Source: Clostridia bacterium (GTDB lineage: Bacteria; Bacillota; Peptococcia; Peptococcales; SKKY01). From it: DNA of 59,030 nt. Below are positions 17,862 to 25,918 of this stretch, one piece after another. How positions within the stretch are numbered: position 1 is the stretch's first letter; each line of letters begins with the position of its first letter. The stretch is from contig RZYW01000003.1 in the NCBI GenBank assembly GCA_009930175.1, forward strand, positions 1-59,030, in the 5' to 3' direction. The notes beneath the pieces are model-generated. The model ran no database searches, had not been told where the DNA came from, and worked only from the letters and a program-made list of their open reading frames with translations. The position numbers were made by a program, and so were the translations under genes.

Positions 17862-18575
17862 TTATATTGTATCTATTTCTTTTATACTTTGACTGATTAA
17901 CTGGTTTATCTTCATTTTTTCTGCTGTGGTTACACTTTTTATGAGTTTCTCTTTTTGACTGGCTAACTCCTTTACCAGTTGATACAGATGAAGCACTTTG
18001 CTTTCGTCATACCAAATTGGTTTTTCCAAAAAGGATTCCAGCTTGGAATATAGTTTGCTATTTTTTAGAAGATAGGCTTTAACGAAGATTTCTAAATAAT
18101 AAGTCACTTTATTCTGCTTATTTCTAACCGCAGAATACGTTATGGCTTTCATTAAGGTATCTCTGGTCACATCCGGCAAGTCTATAGAAAATGGATCTGT
18201 TAGTAAAAAATCTGTAACAACTACTTGGGTGGAATCATTTTTGTTCAATCTTTTTAAGGCAAAAGAATACACTTCATGAGAAGAATCATGGATGCGTAAA
18301 ATGCATGGCGCTTTAATAATTTCCTGATACATGGTTGAAATATATCCTGCTTTTTTGATTTCAGTGACCTCAAAATCAAAGATTTGGATAATCTGATAGT
18401 TATAAATTTCGTCAACAACTGAAGGTAACTCTTCCCCAGTAAGTTGCCAGCTTAATACCACTTTCTTTATTATTTCTTTTATTTTTCTTTTATCCTGCGG
18501 CTTGCTATCCTTGGGGATAAAATCTTTAATTGGAATTTTTTTGTTAATGCTATATTTCTGATCTATACCAAACAT
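17862..18575 (-). CDS. DUF4391-family protein of the type III RM operon
   Basis: This 237-residue protein matches the DUF4391 pattern: 'IKEIIKKVVLSWQLTGEELP' near the N-terminus, 'CILRIHDSSHEVYSFALKRLN' in the centre, and a helical C-terminal tail. DUF4391 genes repeatedly occur between a SNF2-like helicase and mod/res in bacterial islands. The biochemical role is unknown to me. The ATG overlaps the helicase stop (TAATG), and mod starts 19 nt after it, so it is part of one operon. No catalytic motif is evident. Confidence 0.75.
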   Translation of the reverse strand: MFGIDQKYSINKKIPIKDFIPKDSKPQDKRKIKEIIKKVVLSWQLTGEELPSVVDEIYNYQIIQIFDFEVTEIKKAGYISTMYQEIIKAPCILRIHDSSHEVYSFALKRLNKNDSTQVVVTDFLLTDPFSIDLPDVTRDTLMKAITYSAVRNKQNKVTYYLEIFVKAYLLKNSKLYSKLESFLEKPIWYDESKVLHLYQLVKELASQKEKLIKSVTTAEKMKINQLISQSIKEIDTI

Positions 18576-21500
18576 TACTCCACCACCAGGAAGGAAATTA
18601 ATTCAAAATCATCAACGGTTTCATCAGCAAAAGAATTATTAAAACCAGTAAAATCAAAAATGGTAGCAATTGCCTTTTCTTCTTCCGAGCCTTTAATTGA
18701 TTGTATGGCTTTGTTTAATAGATTAGAATAAAAACTCATTTCTAATGTGTTGTTTGTTCGTTTATAAAATGCAGAAAAGTATTGTTCCAGCGGCTCTTTT
18801 TTCCCATAACAAATCGATCTGAAATATCTAAGCACCTCTCTGGCATGGGCATTTCCATATATAACCTCGCCTTCATTATTAATATAGATTAAATAATAAG
18901 GGTATAAAGAGCTATCTGATTTTGGCTTCTCATCAAGGTTTCTGTGTTTAAAGCAGAACAAAACACCTTGCTTCTGCCCATCTGTAACAGAATAGACTCC
19001 GCTGGGCAAATTCTTTATATTAGGATTATGATTCACATATTGGGATAATTCATACAAGTATTCATTCATATTCAGATCCGTGAGAGATATGTTTTCGTTG
19101 GCATCTTCAATATCAATAACTTCATCCTTTAATCTCTCTAATTGTTTCCTGCGGAATTTAAAATCATTTAATTCAGGAGTCAGGAAATCTTCATCTCCTG
19201 TTGAGACAATATTTAAGGTTGTCATTTTACCTTTTACCCTCTGTTCAAGACCCAGGTAATCGTTCAAGTCCATATGAGGGAAGAAATTGATCATCTGGAT
19301 TCTCTGGTTTTCGCTACCAATACGATCAATACGGCCAAATCTTTGAATCAGTGATACTGGGTTCCATTGAATATCATAGTTGATTACCGTATCACAATCC
19401 TGTAAATTTTGACCTTCAGAGATACAATCTGTACCAATAATAATGTCAATTTGTTCATTATGAGGAATTTCTTTTTTCATTTTTGATTTGGGAGAAAAAG
19501 CACACAAAACTGAATTAAAATCTAAATCAATTTTTTTATTAGTGGTTTTTAAACCTTTGCCAGTAACACAAGCTGTATATAAATTATGCTTTAATAATTC
19601 ACCGGAAATTTGACCATATAAATAGTCTGCAGTATCTGAAAAAGCTGTAAATATTAAAATTTTTCTATTCCCAGGATTATAAGGGGCATTCATTACTTTT
19701 CTAATAATAATATTTTGAAGTTCTTTAATTTTATTATCCCTATTGTTTTCCAATATTGTCTTTGCTTCATTAAAAATTTTATTAATAATAAGTCGGTCTC
19801 CCGCTAAATCATTAAGAAAGTCCATTATATGAAGATGTTTTACGTCAATTTCATATTTTCCTTCTAAATAGGTTTCATCTTCATTTTCAATACCTATCTC
19901 TTCGTCTAAAGATCCTCCTCTTTCTAAAACTTCCATTGTTCTATCAATTTTTTCTATCAATCTTTTTAGAGTTTCAGCAAAGGAATAAACAGAGCTTTCC
20001 AATCTTTTATAAAGGTTAAAGCGATGTAAGACAATCATCCCTTTTGACTGGGTTTGGAAATCCATATTTCCCCCTCTTTTACCCTTAAGATTATATTTTT
20101 CAATATAAATTTTTTGGTATTCGCTTTTTATGTATTTTGTTGGGGTATATACGGATAAATTTAATACTTCTAATAATTCATTTGCAGCATTAAATTCTAA
20201 TAATTCCTTATCACTATCAATTTCCGGATAATAGGTTTCTGGTTTGTTTTTTTCTGGAAATTTTCCAACCTCGCTATTTCCATAATAACTTGTAATATGT
20301 TTCCTGCTTCTGGAAATAGTAATCATTTCTAAAAGTTTATAAAAATCAGAAGGAAGGCTATCTAATAGCTCATTTTTGTTGTGACCATCAATTTTCTCCC
20401 AATAATTAATAGAAGCCGTTGACCTGCGCAGGAGATTCTCGACACTTGAAATGCCATGATCTTCAAAAGCGGAATCTGTATCTGAAGTAATAATGCTAAT
20501 TTGGTTTTTTAAATCTACTAAACTATTATTTACTGGAGTAGCAGAAAGTAATAAAAGTTTAGTATTATTCTTCCCTTTTTTTACAACATCCTGCAGAAGA
20601 CGAGTATATCTGTTCATTATTAGCTGGTCGAATTCATCATAACGGTCGTTACGGTTTCTAAAATTATGGGATTCATCTATTACTACTAAATCATAGTTGC
20701 CCCAATCAAATCTTTTTAAATCCTGTCCTGACTTAGAAAGACCTTTATATCTTGATAAATCCGTATGAAACATAATCTTATAATTAAATATTTCATTTAA
20801 AAAGCTATCTTTATAGTTCCCTCTGAATGAATTCCAGTTATCATAAAGTTTTGCTGGAGTTAATACCAAAACATTATCCATTTTTATTTCAAAATATTTT
20901 ATAATTGCTAAGGCTTCAAAGGTTTTACCAAGTCCAACTGAATCGGCTATAATACAGCCACCATACTTATGTAATTTTTGAATTGCAGACACTACACAAT
21001 CTTTTTGGAAATCATATAGTGAATTCCAAATTTTTGTTTTTTTGAATCTATCACTATCTCTTTCAAATCTTTCAACACCTGTATCAAGTTGATAGCCAAA
21101 TAATTCGTTAAGGGTGAAATAATATAAAAATTCTGGGGAATGTTCTTTATAAACGAAGGCAAGACTTTCTAGTAACTCATTTTTATAATTAGAGGAAATC
21201 TGATCATTAAACCAGATTTGGTTAAATTTATCTAAACCCATTAAAATTTGTTCTTTATCGGAAGTACCACTTAACATTGTGTCAAAATTTATACTTTTTA
21301 ACTTTGTTTTCCCTCTTTTTTCACTTAATTCAAGGGAGGAGGAACCTTGTATCATAAAATCATTGTCAATAATTAAAATATTCCCACCTATTTTTACATT
21401 GGAGTTTACTTTTCTAATACTTACATTTTTTTCAATAAAATCATGCATTGCTTTTGCTTTGGCAAAATGGCGTAATTTGTTTTTTTCTACAATATCATAG

Positions 21501-21748
21501 GAATTATATAGTATGTCATTTGGAGTAATTTCAAACTCATGAGAAATTTCTGATTTTTCAGGAACAAATTTTCTATCTCTTATTACAAAATTAATTTCTT
21601 TAACATTATTTAGATTTAATTCAAGCATCGCAAAAACAGAGATAGTCAGTTTATCATTAACAATATTAACAACCGCATCTTTTTTTGTTTTCAATACTTC
21701 ATTTATTTTTTCAATCATTTGTTCAGTCGACCCAACCACATTACTCAT
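18575..21748 (-). CDS. SNF2-like helicase with degenerate PLD-like N-terminal domain, type III RM-associated
   Basis: A large superfamily 2 protein of about 1057 residues. Residues ~80-140 resemble a phospholipase D-fold half ('GGNILIIDNDFMIQGSSSL') but lack the HxK of a working PLD nuclease. The helicase core has Walker A DSVGLGKT (about 269-276), DESHNFRNR in motif II, 'ATPVNNS' in motif III, and 'GTDCISEGQNLQ' with 'QRFGRIDRIGS' in motifs V and VI. It is the first gene of the RM operon, overlapping DUF4391. Its likely job is DNA translocation or remodelling that assists restriction. The start is the ATG 9 nt after TTGGAG. TTG and ATG codons upstream overlap that site. DISARM DrmD is a more distant alternative. 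Confidence 0.8.
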   Translation of the reverse strand: MSNVVGSTEQMIEKINEVLKTKKDAVVNIVNDKLTISVFAMLELNLNNVKEINFVIRDRKFVPEKSEISHEFEITPNDILYNSYDIVEKNKLRHFAKAKAMHDFIEKNVSIRKVNSNVKIGGNILIIDNDFMIQGSSSLELSEKRGKTKLKSINFDTMLSGTSDKEQILMGLDKFNQIWFNDQISSNYKNELLESLAFVYKEHSPEFLYYFTLNELFGYQLDTGVERFERDSDRFKKTKIWNSLYDFQKDCVVSAIQKLHKYGGCIIADSVGLGKTFEALAIIKYFEIKMDNVLVLTPAKLYDNWNSFRGNYKDSFLNEIFNYKIMFHTDLSRYKGLSKSGQDLKRFDWGNYDLVVIDESHNFRNRNDRYDEFDQLIMNRYTRLLQDVVKKGKNNTKLLLLSATPVNNSLVDLKNQISIITSDTDSAFEDHGISSVENLLRRSTASINYWEKIDGHNKNELLDSLPSDFYKLLEMITISRSRKHITSYYGNSEVGKFPEKNKPETYYPEIDSDKELLEFNAANELLEVLNLSVYTPTKYIKSEYQKIYIEKYNLKGKRGGNMDFQTQSKGMIVLHRFNLYKRLESSVYSFAETLKRLIEKIDRTMEVLERGGSLDEEIGIENEDETYLEGKYEIDVKHLHIMDFLNDLAGDRLIINKIFNEAKTILENNRDNKIKELQNIIIRKVMNAPYNPGNRKILIFTAFSDTADYLYGQISGELLKHNLYTACVTGKGLKTTNKKIDLDFNSVLCAFSPKSKMKKEIPHNEQIDIIIGTDCISEGQNLQDCDTVINYDIQWNPVSLIQRFGRIDRIGSENQRIQMINFFPHMDLNDYLGLEQRVKGKMTTLNIVSTGDEDFLTPELNDFKFRRKQLERLKDEVIDIEDANENISLTDLNMNEYLYELSQYVNHNPNIKNLPSGVYSVTDGQKQGVLFCFKHRNLDEKPKSDSSLYPYYLIYINNEGEVIYGNAHAREVLRYFRSICYGKKEPLEQYFSAFYKRTNNTLEMSFYSNLLNKAIQSIKGSEEEKAIATIFDFTGFNNSFADETVDDFELISFLVVE

Positions 21749-21846
21749 AAGCATATACTCCAATCTATTATAATTCTAACATAACACCTGTCCGAAAATC
21801 AGGACAATAAAAATTATTTTCACAACCTATATTTTATCATATTAAT

Positions 21847-21890
21847 AACAAAAAAACTCCCAGAAGACTTTTTATTGTCTTCTGGGAGTT
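21847..21890 (-). terminator. Strong rho-independent terminator of the ComK-like gene
   Basis: The 14-bp stem AACTCCCAGAAGAC/GTCTTCTGGGAGTT with an 8-nt loop is followed, on the minus strand, by T8. It lies 25 nt after the stop of the gene upstream and isolates the restriction operon from it. Confidence 0.88.
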
Positions 21891-21914
21891 CATCATTCTC
21901 ATATTTTATTCTTT

Positions 21915-22430
21915 TCACGCATATTTCCATTTCTTCTTTTTCTTTAAACACTCTTTAAATCCTTTAAATTGAATATCAAAACAACATCTTGCCTGGGTTA
22001 GAAGAATATCTACAGCATTATAGCTACTCATTACATCTATTTCTAAACCACTGACGAAAAACAGTCTGGTTATTTTTTTATCAACAATTTCTACTCCTTC
22101 CAATTTCATTAAATTAATATATCCATAACTACCTTCATCTTTATATGCTGATGATCTTACTTTTACAGGAACTAATACAACTCCAGGATGTACTGGTAAA
22201 GGAATGCCATAATTCTTACTTAATATTTGAGAAGCATTTAATTTCCATGCTGGCATATCAAATGACATAATTTTAGCAACATTCTTTATATAAGTACTGC
22301 ATCGAATTAGTTCAACCCACTCTAAACCGGTTTCAAGAGAAATTTTAGTAAAATTACCACCATTTTCATCTCTTTCTGGCATAATTGCTTCGATTCCTGA
22401 TATGTTTTCTAGTGTAACTACTTTTTGCAT
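21915..22430 (-). CDS. Possible ComK-like competence regulator
   Basis: This 171-residue protein has no obvious enzyme motif. The region around 'VLVPVKVRSS...GYINLMKLEGVEI' then 'ITRLFFVSGLEIDVMSSYN' parallels the pattern of ComK, where a hydrophobic FLFP-type strand, a WI segment, 'VTFSNG' and 'ISYNSF' follow in the same order. ComK activates DNA-uptake genes in Bacillus. The match is by eye and weak, so a hypothetical protein is the safe name. It has an unusual end, with five Lys before WKYA. It is preceded by AAAGGAGAT near the ATG and has its own terminator. Confidence 0.4.
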   Translation of the reverse strand: MQKVVTLENISGIEAIMPERDENGGNFTKISLETGLEWVELIRCSTYIKNVAKIMSFDMPAWKLNASQILSKNYGIPLPVHPGVVLVPVKVRSSAYKDEGSYGYINLMKLEGVEIVDKKITRLFFVSGLEIDVMSSYNAVDILLTQARCCFDIQFKGFKECLKKKKKWKYA

Positions 22431-22551
22431 ATTTGTTTCATCTCCTTTTTTTATTGTGATGGTGCTATGTATTTGGGCGAAAATATCTCCCCACTCTATA
22501 TGCTTCTTAATAGAAATAAAAAATCCTTAAATATTTAAAAAAATTTATAAG

Positions 22552-22582
22552 AAAGGGAATCTTTTCAGATTCCCTCATTTTT
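22552..22582 (-). terminator. Terminator-like hairpin after DUF2922 gene
   Basis: On the minus strand the stem GGGAATC/GATTCCC has a 5-nt loop and is followed by TTTCTTATAAATTTTTTT. The T tract is interrupted, so strength is moderate. It ends the DUF1659-DUF2922 pair. Confidence 0.6.
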
Positions 22583-22590
22583 TTAATATT

Positions 22591-22815
22591 TTATTCTGCT
22601 TCATAAATTGCTGAAACTTGTCTGCTAATAACTCTTGCTCCACTTACTGCAGCTAAATCACCAGCATTACTGTTAAAAACATTCTTAGTTATAATATTTT
22701 CCATAACCCCTCTTACTTCCACTTCTGTAAGATCTTCCCTTGGGTCATCCAGGGTGAAGGTAACTTTCTTTCCCCCTGCATTAATAAATATTAACTCTAG
22801 TACCTTTGTTTCCAT
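22591..22815 (-). CDS. DUF2922 family protein
   Basis: A 74-residue protein with the DUF2922 pattern: an LELIF-type strand, 'FTLDDPREDLTEVEVRGVMENIITKNVF' and an 'AVSGARVISRQVSAIYE' end. The family is widespread in Firmicutes and nearly always follows a DUF1659 gene, as here (41 nt gap). The pair's function is unknown. AGGAGG lies 6-7 nt before the ATG. No signal peptide or membrane span. Confidence 0.85.
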   Translation of the reverse strand: METKVLELIFINAGGKKVTFTLDDPREDLTEVEVRGVMENIITKNVFNSNAGDLAAVSGARVISRQVSAIYEAE

Positions 22816-22856
22816 TCTAATTTCCTCCTTATAATTTTTTTAATTGCTGTTTGTTA

Positions 22857-23090
22857 CTACGCTGCTTCGATTGTCATTAGGTCATCTCTGTAAATGTCTT
22901 CTACAGGATTTACCTGAAGACCGGCAATGGCTGCTGCAACTTCATAAAAATCTTCATTAGTTGCATCCGATTTCACTTTTGAATATGTTTTCTTTGTGAT
23001 AATAGGGTTGCCATCTTCCTTGGTTCCTGTTTGAAAAGCAAGAACCATTTTTGTATCCATTGGATTAACTATTACTGGCATTTGGGTCAC
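22857..23090 (-). CDS. DUF1659 family protein
   Basis: A 77-residue protein with the DUF1659 pattern 'LAFQTGTKEDGNPIITKKTYSKVKSDATNEDFYEVAAAIAGLQ'. It is the partner of the DUF2922 gene just downstream on the same strand and carries a strong AGGAGGT site. These paired small proteins are conserved in Bacilli and Clostridia with no established role. They look like native core genes rather than island cargo, which suggests the accessory region is a mosaic. Confidence 0.85.
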   Translation of the reverse strand: MTQMPVIVNPMDTKMVLAFQTGTKEDGNPIITKKTYSKVKSDATNEDFYEVAAAIAGLQVNPVEDIYRDDLMTIEAA

Positions 23091-23227
23091 CTCCTTTCTA
23101 TGCCCTGATAATACAGGGATATAGAAAAAAGATTAAATGACGTATTGGTGGGAAAAGCTGGGTGAGTTTGATTGTTTTAAGGGGAATTCGAAGGAAATTG
23201 AGAAGAAATTGAAAAGATATTAGGGGA

Positions 23228-23265
23228 AATAAGAAGGTTCTCCAGGAAAAATCCCGGAGAACCTA
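23228..23265 (-). terminator. Hairpin after the AbiEii gene
   Basis: The 9-bp stem AGGTTCTCC/GGAGAACCT has a 12-nt loop in which GGA/TCC can extend the fold. On the minus strand it is followed by TCTTATTT. It is the likely end of the AbiEi-AbiEii transcript. The ~190 nt between this gene pair and DUF1659 holds nothing else I recognise. Confidence 0.55.
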
Positions 23266-23283
23266 GTATATTAGATTATAAAT

Positions 23284-24228
23284 TTACTCTTCAATATTTT
23301 TGAAAATTATATTTATATCTCTAAATGTTTTTACTGCCTCATCAAAACTTTGCATTTCATTTGTGTAAAGCAATACCTTATGAAGAGATTCATAAGATAT
23401 TTTTATTTCATTGTTAAATCTATATTCCCAGGATTCAAAATTATAACTTCCTATTGGATTATAATTCTCTGGGATATTCCTTTTTTTTAAATAAAATGAA
23501 TCCGTTCTTTTTGTAATTTCAACAATTTCTTTTAAAACTTTTTCATTCTGGAGAAAGCTTTGAATTTCAGACATCTTATACAGCCTAACAACATCATAAA
23601 TATGTCTTACTTTTCCAGGTAAAGTACCGCAAATTGCATGACGTTTTACTGACATTATTTTATCAATAAACGTTCTCTCAATGTGCAGTACATTAACTTG
23701 GATTTCTGTAAGCTGAAATTCCTCAATTGCATTAAAATCTTCAATATCAATTAAGTGTTGATGAATATATGATGATAGTTTCATTTTACTGTATGGGTGT
23801 GGCCTAACACTTGAACCAATCTCTAGTTTAATTTTTTCAATATCTTTATTTTCTGCATTAAACCAAACAAAACTACTTTTATTTCTATCATTTCTCTCTT
23901 CTTTTATTTTTTCTGATAACCCATTTGTTATAAGAATCTTCTCAACAGATTTAAGCTTATTGCTAATTTGTTTATTTGACATATCGCTTTCTGGCACATA
24001 TGTTAAATCAATATCTTCTGAAAATCTTTCAATTGAACCAGGATAACATTTGCTCAAAGAGGTACCGCCCTTAAAAATAATACTTTCAACATATTCACTA
24101 TCAGCTAAATTTTTCATAATCAAAGTAATATAGTAATCTTTTCTTACAGCATCTGCAGGAATATTATTTTTTTTACTTACCAGATTTATCAATTCTTCAA
24201 ATTCAGAAGTGTTATGATGTAAAATCAT
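23284..24228 (-). CDS. AbiEii/AbiGii-type nucleotidyltransferase toxin
   Basis: This 314-residue protein has the DUF1814/AbiEii signature. 'SIIFKGGTSLSKCYPG' carries the GG-T-S motif (54-57), and 'RFSEDIDLTYV' carries the two catalytic aspartates (72, 74). Family members such as MenT modify tRNA acceptor ends with NTPs, arresting translation and blocking phage growth. All core residues seen are intact. The ATG lies inside the last codons of the antitoxin gene (17-nt overlap), giving coupled translation of the type IV toxin-antitoxin pair. The substrate tRNA cannot be told. Confidence 0.88.
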   Translation of the reverse strand: MILHHNTSEFEELINLVSKKNNIPADAVRKDYYITLIMKNLADSEYVESIIFKGGTSLSKCYPGSIERFSEDIDLTYVPESDMSNKQISNKLKSVEKILITNGLSEKIKEERNDRNKSSFVWFNAENKDIEKIKLEIGSSVRPHPYSKMKLSSYIHQHLIDIEDFNAIEEFQLTEIQVNVLHIERTFIDKIMSVKRHAICGTLPGKVRHIYDVVRLYKMSEIQSFLQNEKVLKEIVEITKRTDSFYLKKRNIPENYNPIGSYNFESWEYRFNNEIKISYESLHKVLLYTNEMQSFDEAVKTFRDINIIFKNIEE

Positions 24229-24913
24229 GTAAATCCTCCATTTTCAAAGCATCGTACTTTGAAGTTCCTCTAAGATATTGGTTTAAATTATTTTCTATAT
24301 TATAAAAATTTAATACATTTCTGAGAGAAGCAATTGTACTTTTTTTATATCTAATAGATTGAAGTACTTTTCTCAAAATATTTTCATCATAAAAATTTAT
24401 GTTTTTTTCAATAAATTTTTTTAGTATTTTTTTGTTTAAATCTTGAATCTTTTTATGATTTTCTAAGACTTCTAAAAGTTCAATGGTTTTGATTGTTGGG
24501 TGGTCAAATTTTATATCTACTCTATTAATTAGCACATTATTAATCTTTTTCCTATCTTGAGTAAGATTATTTGAATAAACTTCAATTACTTTAGATATTT
24601 GTGTAGTTAATCCGCTGCGATTATACATGCTGTAGCCAACAACAATACCTTTATTTCTATTTACTCCAAGATAATGATCCAGAATGTCTTTATCCCCTGA
24701 AACAATTGTTCCAAATCTTCCCTTTTTAGGAATACAATATATTCCTTTACTTATTCTTTCAATTTCACCATTTTTTGCCATTCTGGAAACAGCCTTATAA
24801 AAAGCTTGTTCCGAAATATTTTGAAATTTTTCAATATATAATTTTTGTGCGTCTATAATTGTTAATTCAGGATGTTTTTTTACATTTTCAACCACTTTAC
24901 TGGAATAACTCAT
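24212..24913 (-). CDS. AbiEi-like/DUF6088 antitoxin and autorepressor
   Basis: The N-terminal ~75 residues are a winged-helix domain of the AbiEi/DUF6088 type: 'FQNISEQAFYKAVSRMAKNGEIERISKGIYCIPKKGRFG'. The C-terminal part, with 'GYSMYNRSGLTTQIS', is the antitoxin domain. Such proteins repress their own promoter and counteract the AbiEii toxin, encoded next. The start is the ATG eight nt after AAGGTGG. A GTG four codons upstream overlaps this site. An inverted repeat lies just upstream, at a good place for autoregulation. Confidence 0.85.
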   Translation of the reverse strand: MSYSSKVVENVKKHPELTIIDAQKLYIEKFQNISEQAFYKAVSRMAKNGEIERISKGIYCIPKKGRFGTIVSGDKDILDHYLGVNRNKGIVVGYSMYNRSGLTTQISKVIEVYSNNLTQDRKKINNVLINRVDIKFDHPTIKTIELLEVLENHKKIQDLNKKILKKFIEKNINFYDENILRKVLQSIRYKKSTIASLRNVLNFYNIENNLNQYLRGTSKYDALKMEDLHDFTS

Positions 24914-24960
24914 TATCTCCACCACCTTTGTACTTTTAGCTTATATTTTTATACAATTTG

Positions 24961-24989
24961 TGTCAAGTTTTTTCTAATTTATCTTGACA
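24961..24989 (-). promoter_or_regulatory. Inverted-repeat operator overlapping the AbiEi/AbiEii promoter
   Basis: TGTCAAG (24961-24967) and CTTGACA (24983-24989) form a perfect 7-bp inverted repeat with a 15-nt spacer, 22 bp centre to centre. On the minus strand the arm nearer the gene is also a consensus -35 box TTGACA, followed by a poor -10 (TATAAG, 15-nt spacer) about 30 nt before the ribosome site. AbiEi proteins are known to bind inverted repeats in their own promoters. Confidence 0.6.
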
Positions 24990-25073
24990 TGTTGGTCGTA
25001 AAATTAAAGTATATGTTTAAAAATTATGCCTCAAGAACAAAAATGCTACCTAGACATCCATTAATTTCTACAT

Positions 25074-25327
25074 TCATATCTTCACAGCCTCAGTTTCAAT
25101 CTGTTCTTTCATTAAAGGATGTACTCCTTTCACAGTAACAACATCAACTGATTTTCCTAAAAGCTCTTCCAGCTCATTTTTAAAGCCAATAAGATCAAAT
25201 AATGAACTGTTGTCTTCAAAATCTACAAATAAGTCAATATCACTAGATGGTGTATCTTCATTTCTTATTGAAGAACCAAATAATTTTATACTAATTACCC
25301 CATATTTTTTAGCTACTTTCTCAAAAA
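25074..25327 (-). pseudogene. Truncated MNT-type nucleotidyltransferase
   Basis: The reading frame KKYGVISIKLFGSSIRNEDT then PSSDIDLFVDFED is the core of a minimal nucleotidyltransferase (GSS and DxD motifs), and it continues to a normal end 'HPLMKEQIETEAVKI' and TGA. There is no ATG, GTG or TTG in frame upstream before a TAA, and the N-terminal helix is missing. The lost 5' part is overlapped by the tail of the adjacent HTH gene, suggesting an insertion or deletion joined the two. Intact MNT proteins are antitoxins of HEPN toxins. No HEPN gene is found next to it: the ATG overlapping the stop opens only a 17-codon frame. Confidence 0.75.
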
Positions 25328-25768
25328 ATAATTATCCATTTTTGATTTTAAATACCAACTTACTAATATCATAATTACACCTACTACAAATGTAATGCTT
25401 TTCTTTATTGAATCTGGAGAATATAGGGTTGAAACTAATAGGCCTGTTCCTGCTCCCCCTAACATATCACTGATCTTCTTTTCTTTTTTTAATTTTTCTA
25501 TTCTTTTTAAAGAAAAGAAAATATTTTCATCAGCTATTTTCTTTAACTCATTCTCAGGAATTCTTTCACCTTTCAAAAACTCATTGATACTTATATCAAA
25601 CTCAGCACAAAGCAATTGCATAGTTGAAATATCAGGTAAATAATTTCCATTTTCCCAGCGAGAAACCGTCTTATTTGTTACACCAAGCTTATCACCAAGT
25701 TCTGCTTGAGTCATTTTTTTATCTTTTCGAAGTTGCGAAATAAAATTACCAATTTCAGTTGGATTCAA
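25313..25768 (-). CDS. XRE-family helix-turn-helix regulator with C-terminal membrane segments
   Basis: Residues ~5-60 form a Cro/C1 helix-turn-helix: 'ISQLRKDKKMTQAELGDKLGVTNKTVSRWENGNYLPD'. A hydrophobic region near 115-145 (two short spans, 'GTGLLVSTLY' and 'ITFVVGVIMILVSWYL') suggests membrane anchoring. The end 'KMDNYFLRK' overlaps the MNT pseudogene and may be a new tail created by that junction. I start at TTG 9 nt after GGGAG. An ATG three codons earlier abuts the ribosome site. No obvious target operator. It is transcribed divergently from the plus-strand AbiEi gene, across a 130-nt gap, and may control that promoter. Confidence 0.75.
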   Translation of the reverse strand: MNPTEIGNFISQLRKDKKMTQAELGDKLGVTNKTVSRWENGNYLPDISTMQLLCAEFDISINEFLKGERIPENELKKIADENIFFSLKRIEKLKKEKKISDMLGGAGTGLLVSTLYSPDSIKKSITFVVGVIMILVSWYLKSKMDNYFLRK

Positions 25769-25856
25769 ATCTATCATCTCCCTTTTTTACAAAGGATAGC
25801 AAATTACAACTATTTTGTATTCCCCATAAAAAGCGAATACTATAAGTTTATAAAGT

Positions 25857-25886
25857 TTGTACTTTCGCGCTAAATTGTGATATTAT
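25857..25886 (+). promoter_or_regulatory. Promoter of the orphan AbiEi gene
   Basis: TTGTAC (25857-25862) and TATTAT (25881-25886) with an 18-nt spacer form a plausible sigma-A promoter ending about 33 nt before the GTG start. An AAAGT/ACTTT dyad overlaps the -35 and could be an autoregulatory site. Confidence 0.5.
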
Positions 25887-25918
25887 TATTAGCATAGATG
25901 TACAGGAGGTGCATTACT

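Noticed and set aside
18575-21748. DISARM or BREX helicase
   Set aside because: No drmA/drmB/drmC and no brxC/pglZ genes are present; the neighbours are Mod and Res of a type III system.
24872-25138. Plus-strand 88-codon frame upstream of the AbiEi gene
   Set aside because: It is antisense to the antitoxin's start and its operator, has no ribosome site and encodes an unstructured low-complexity product.
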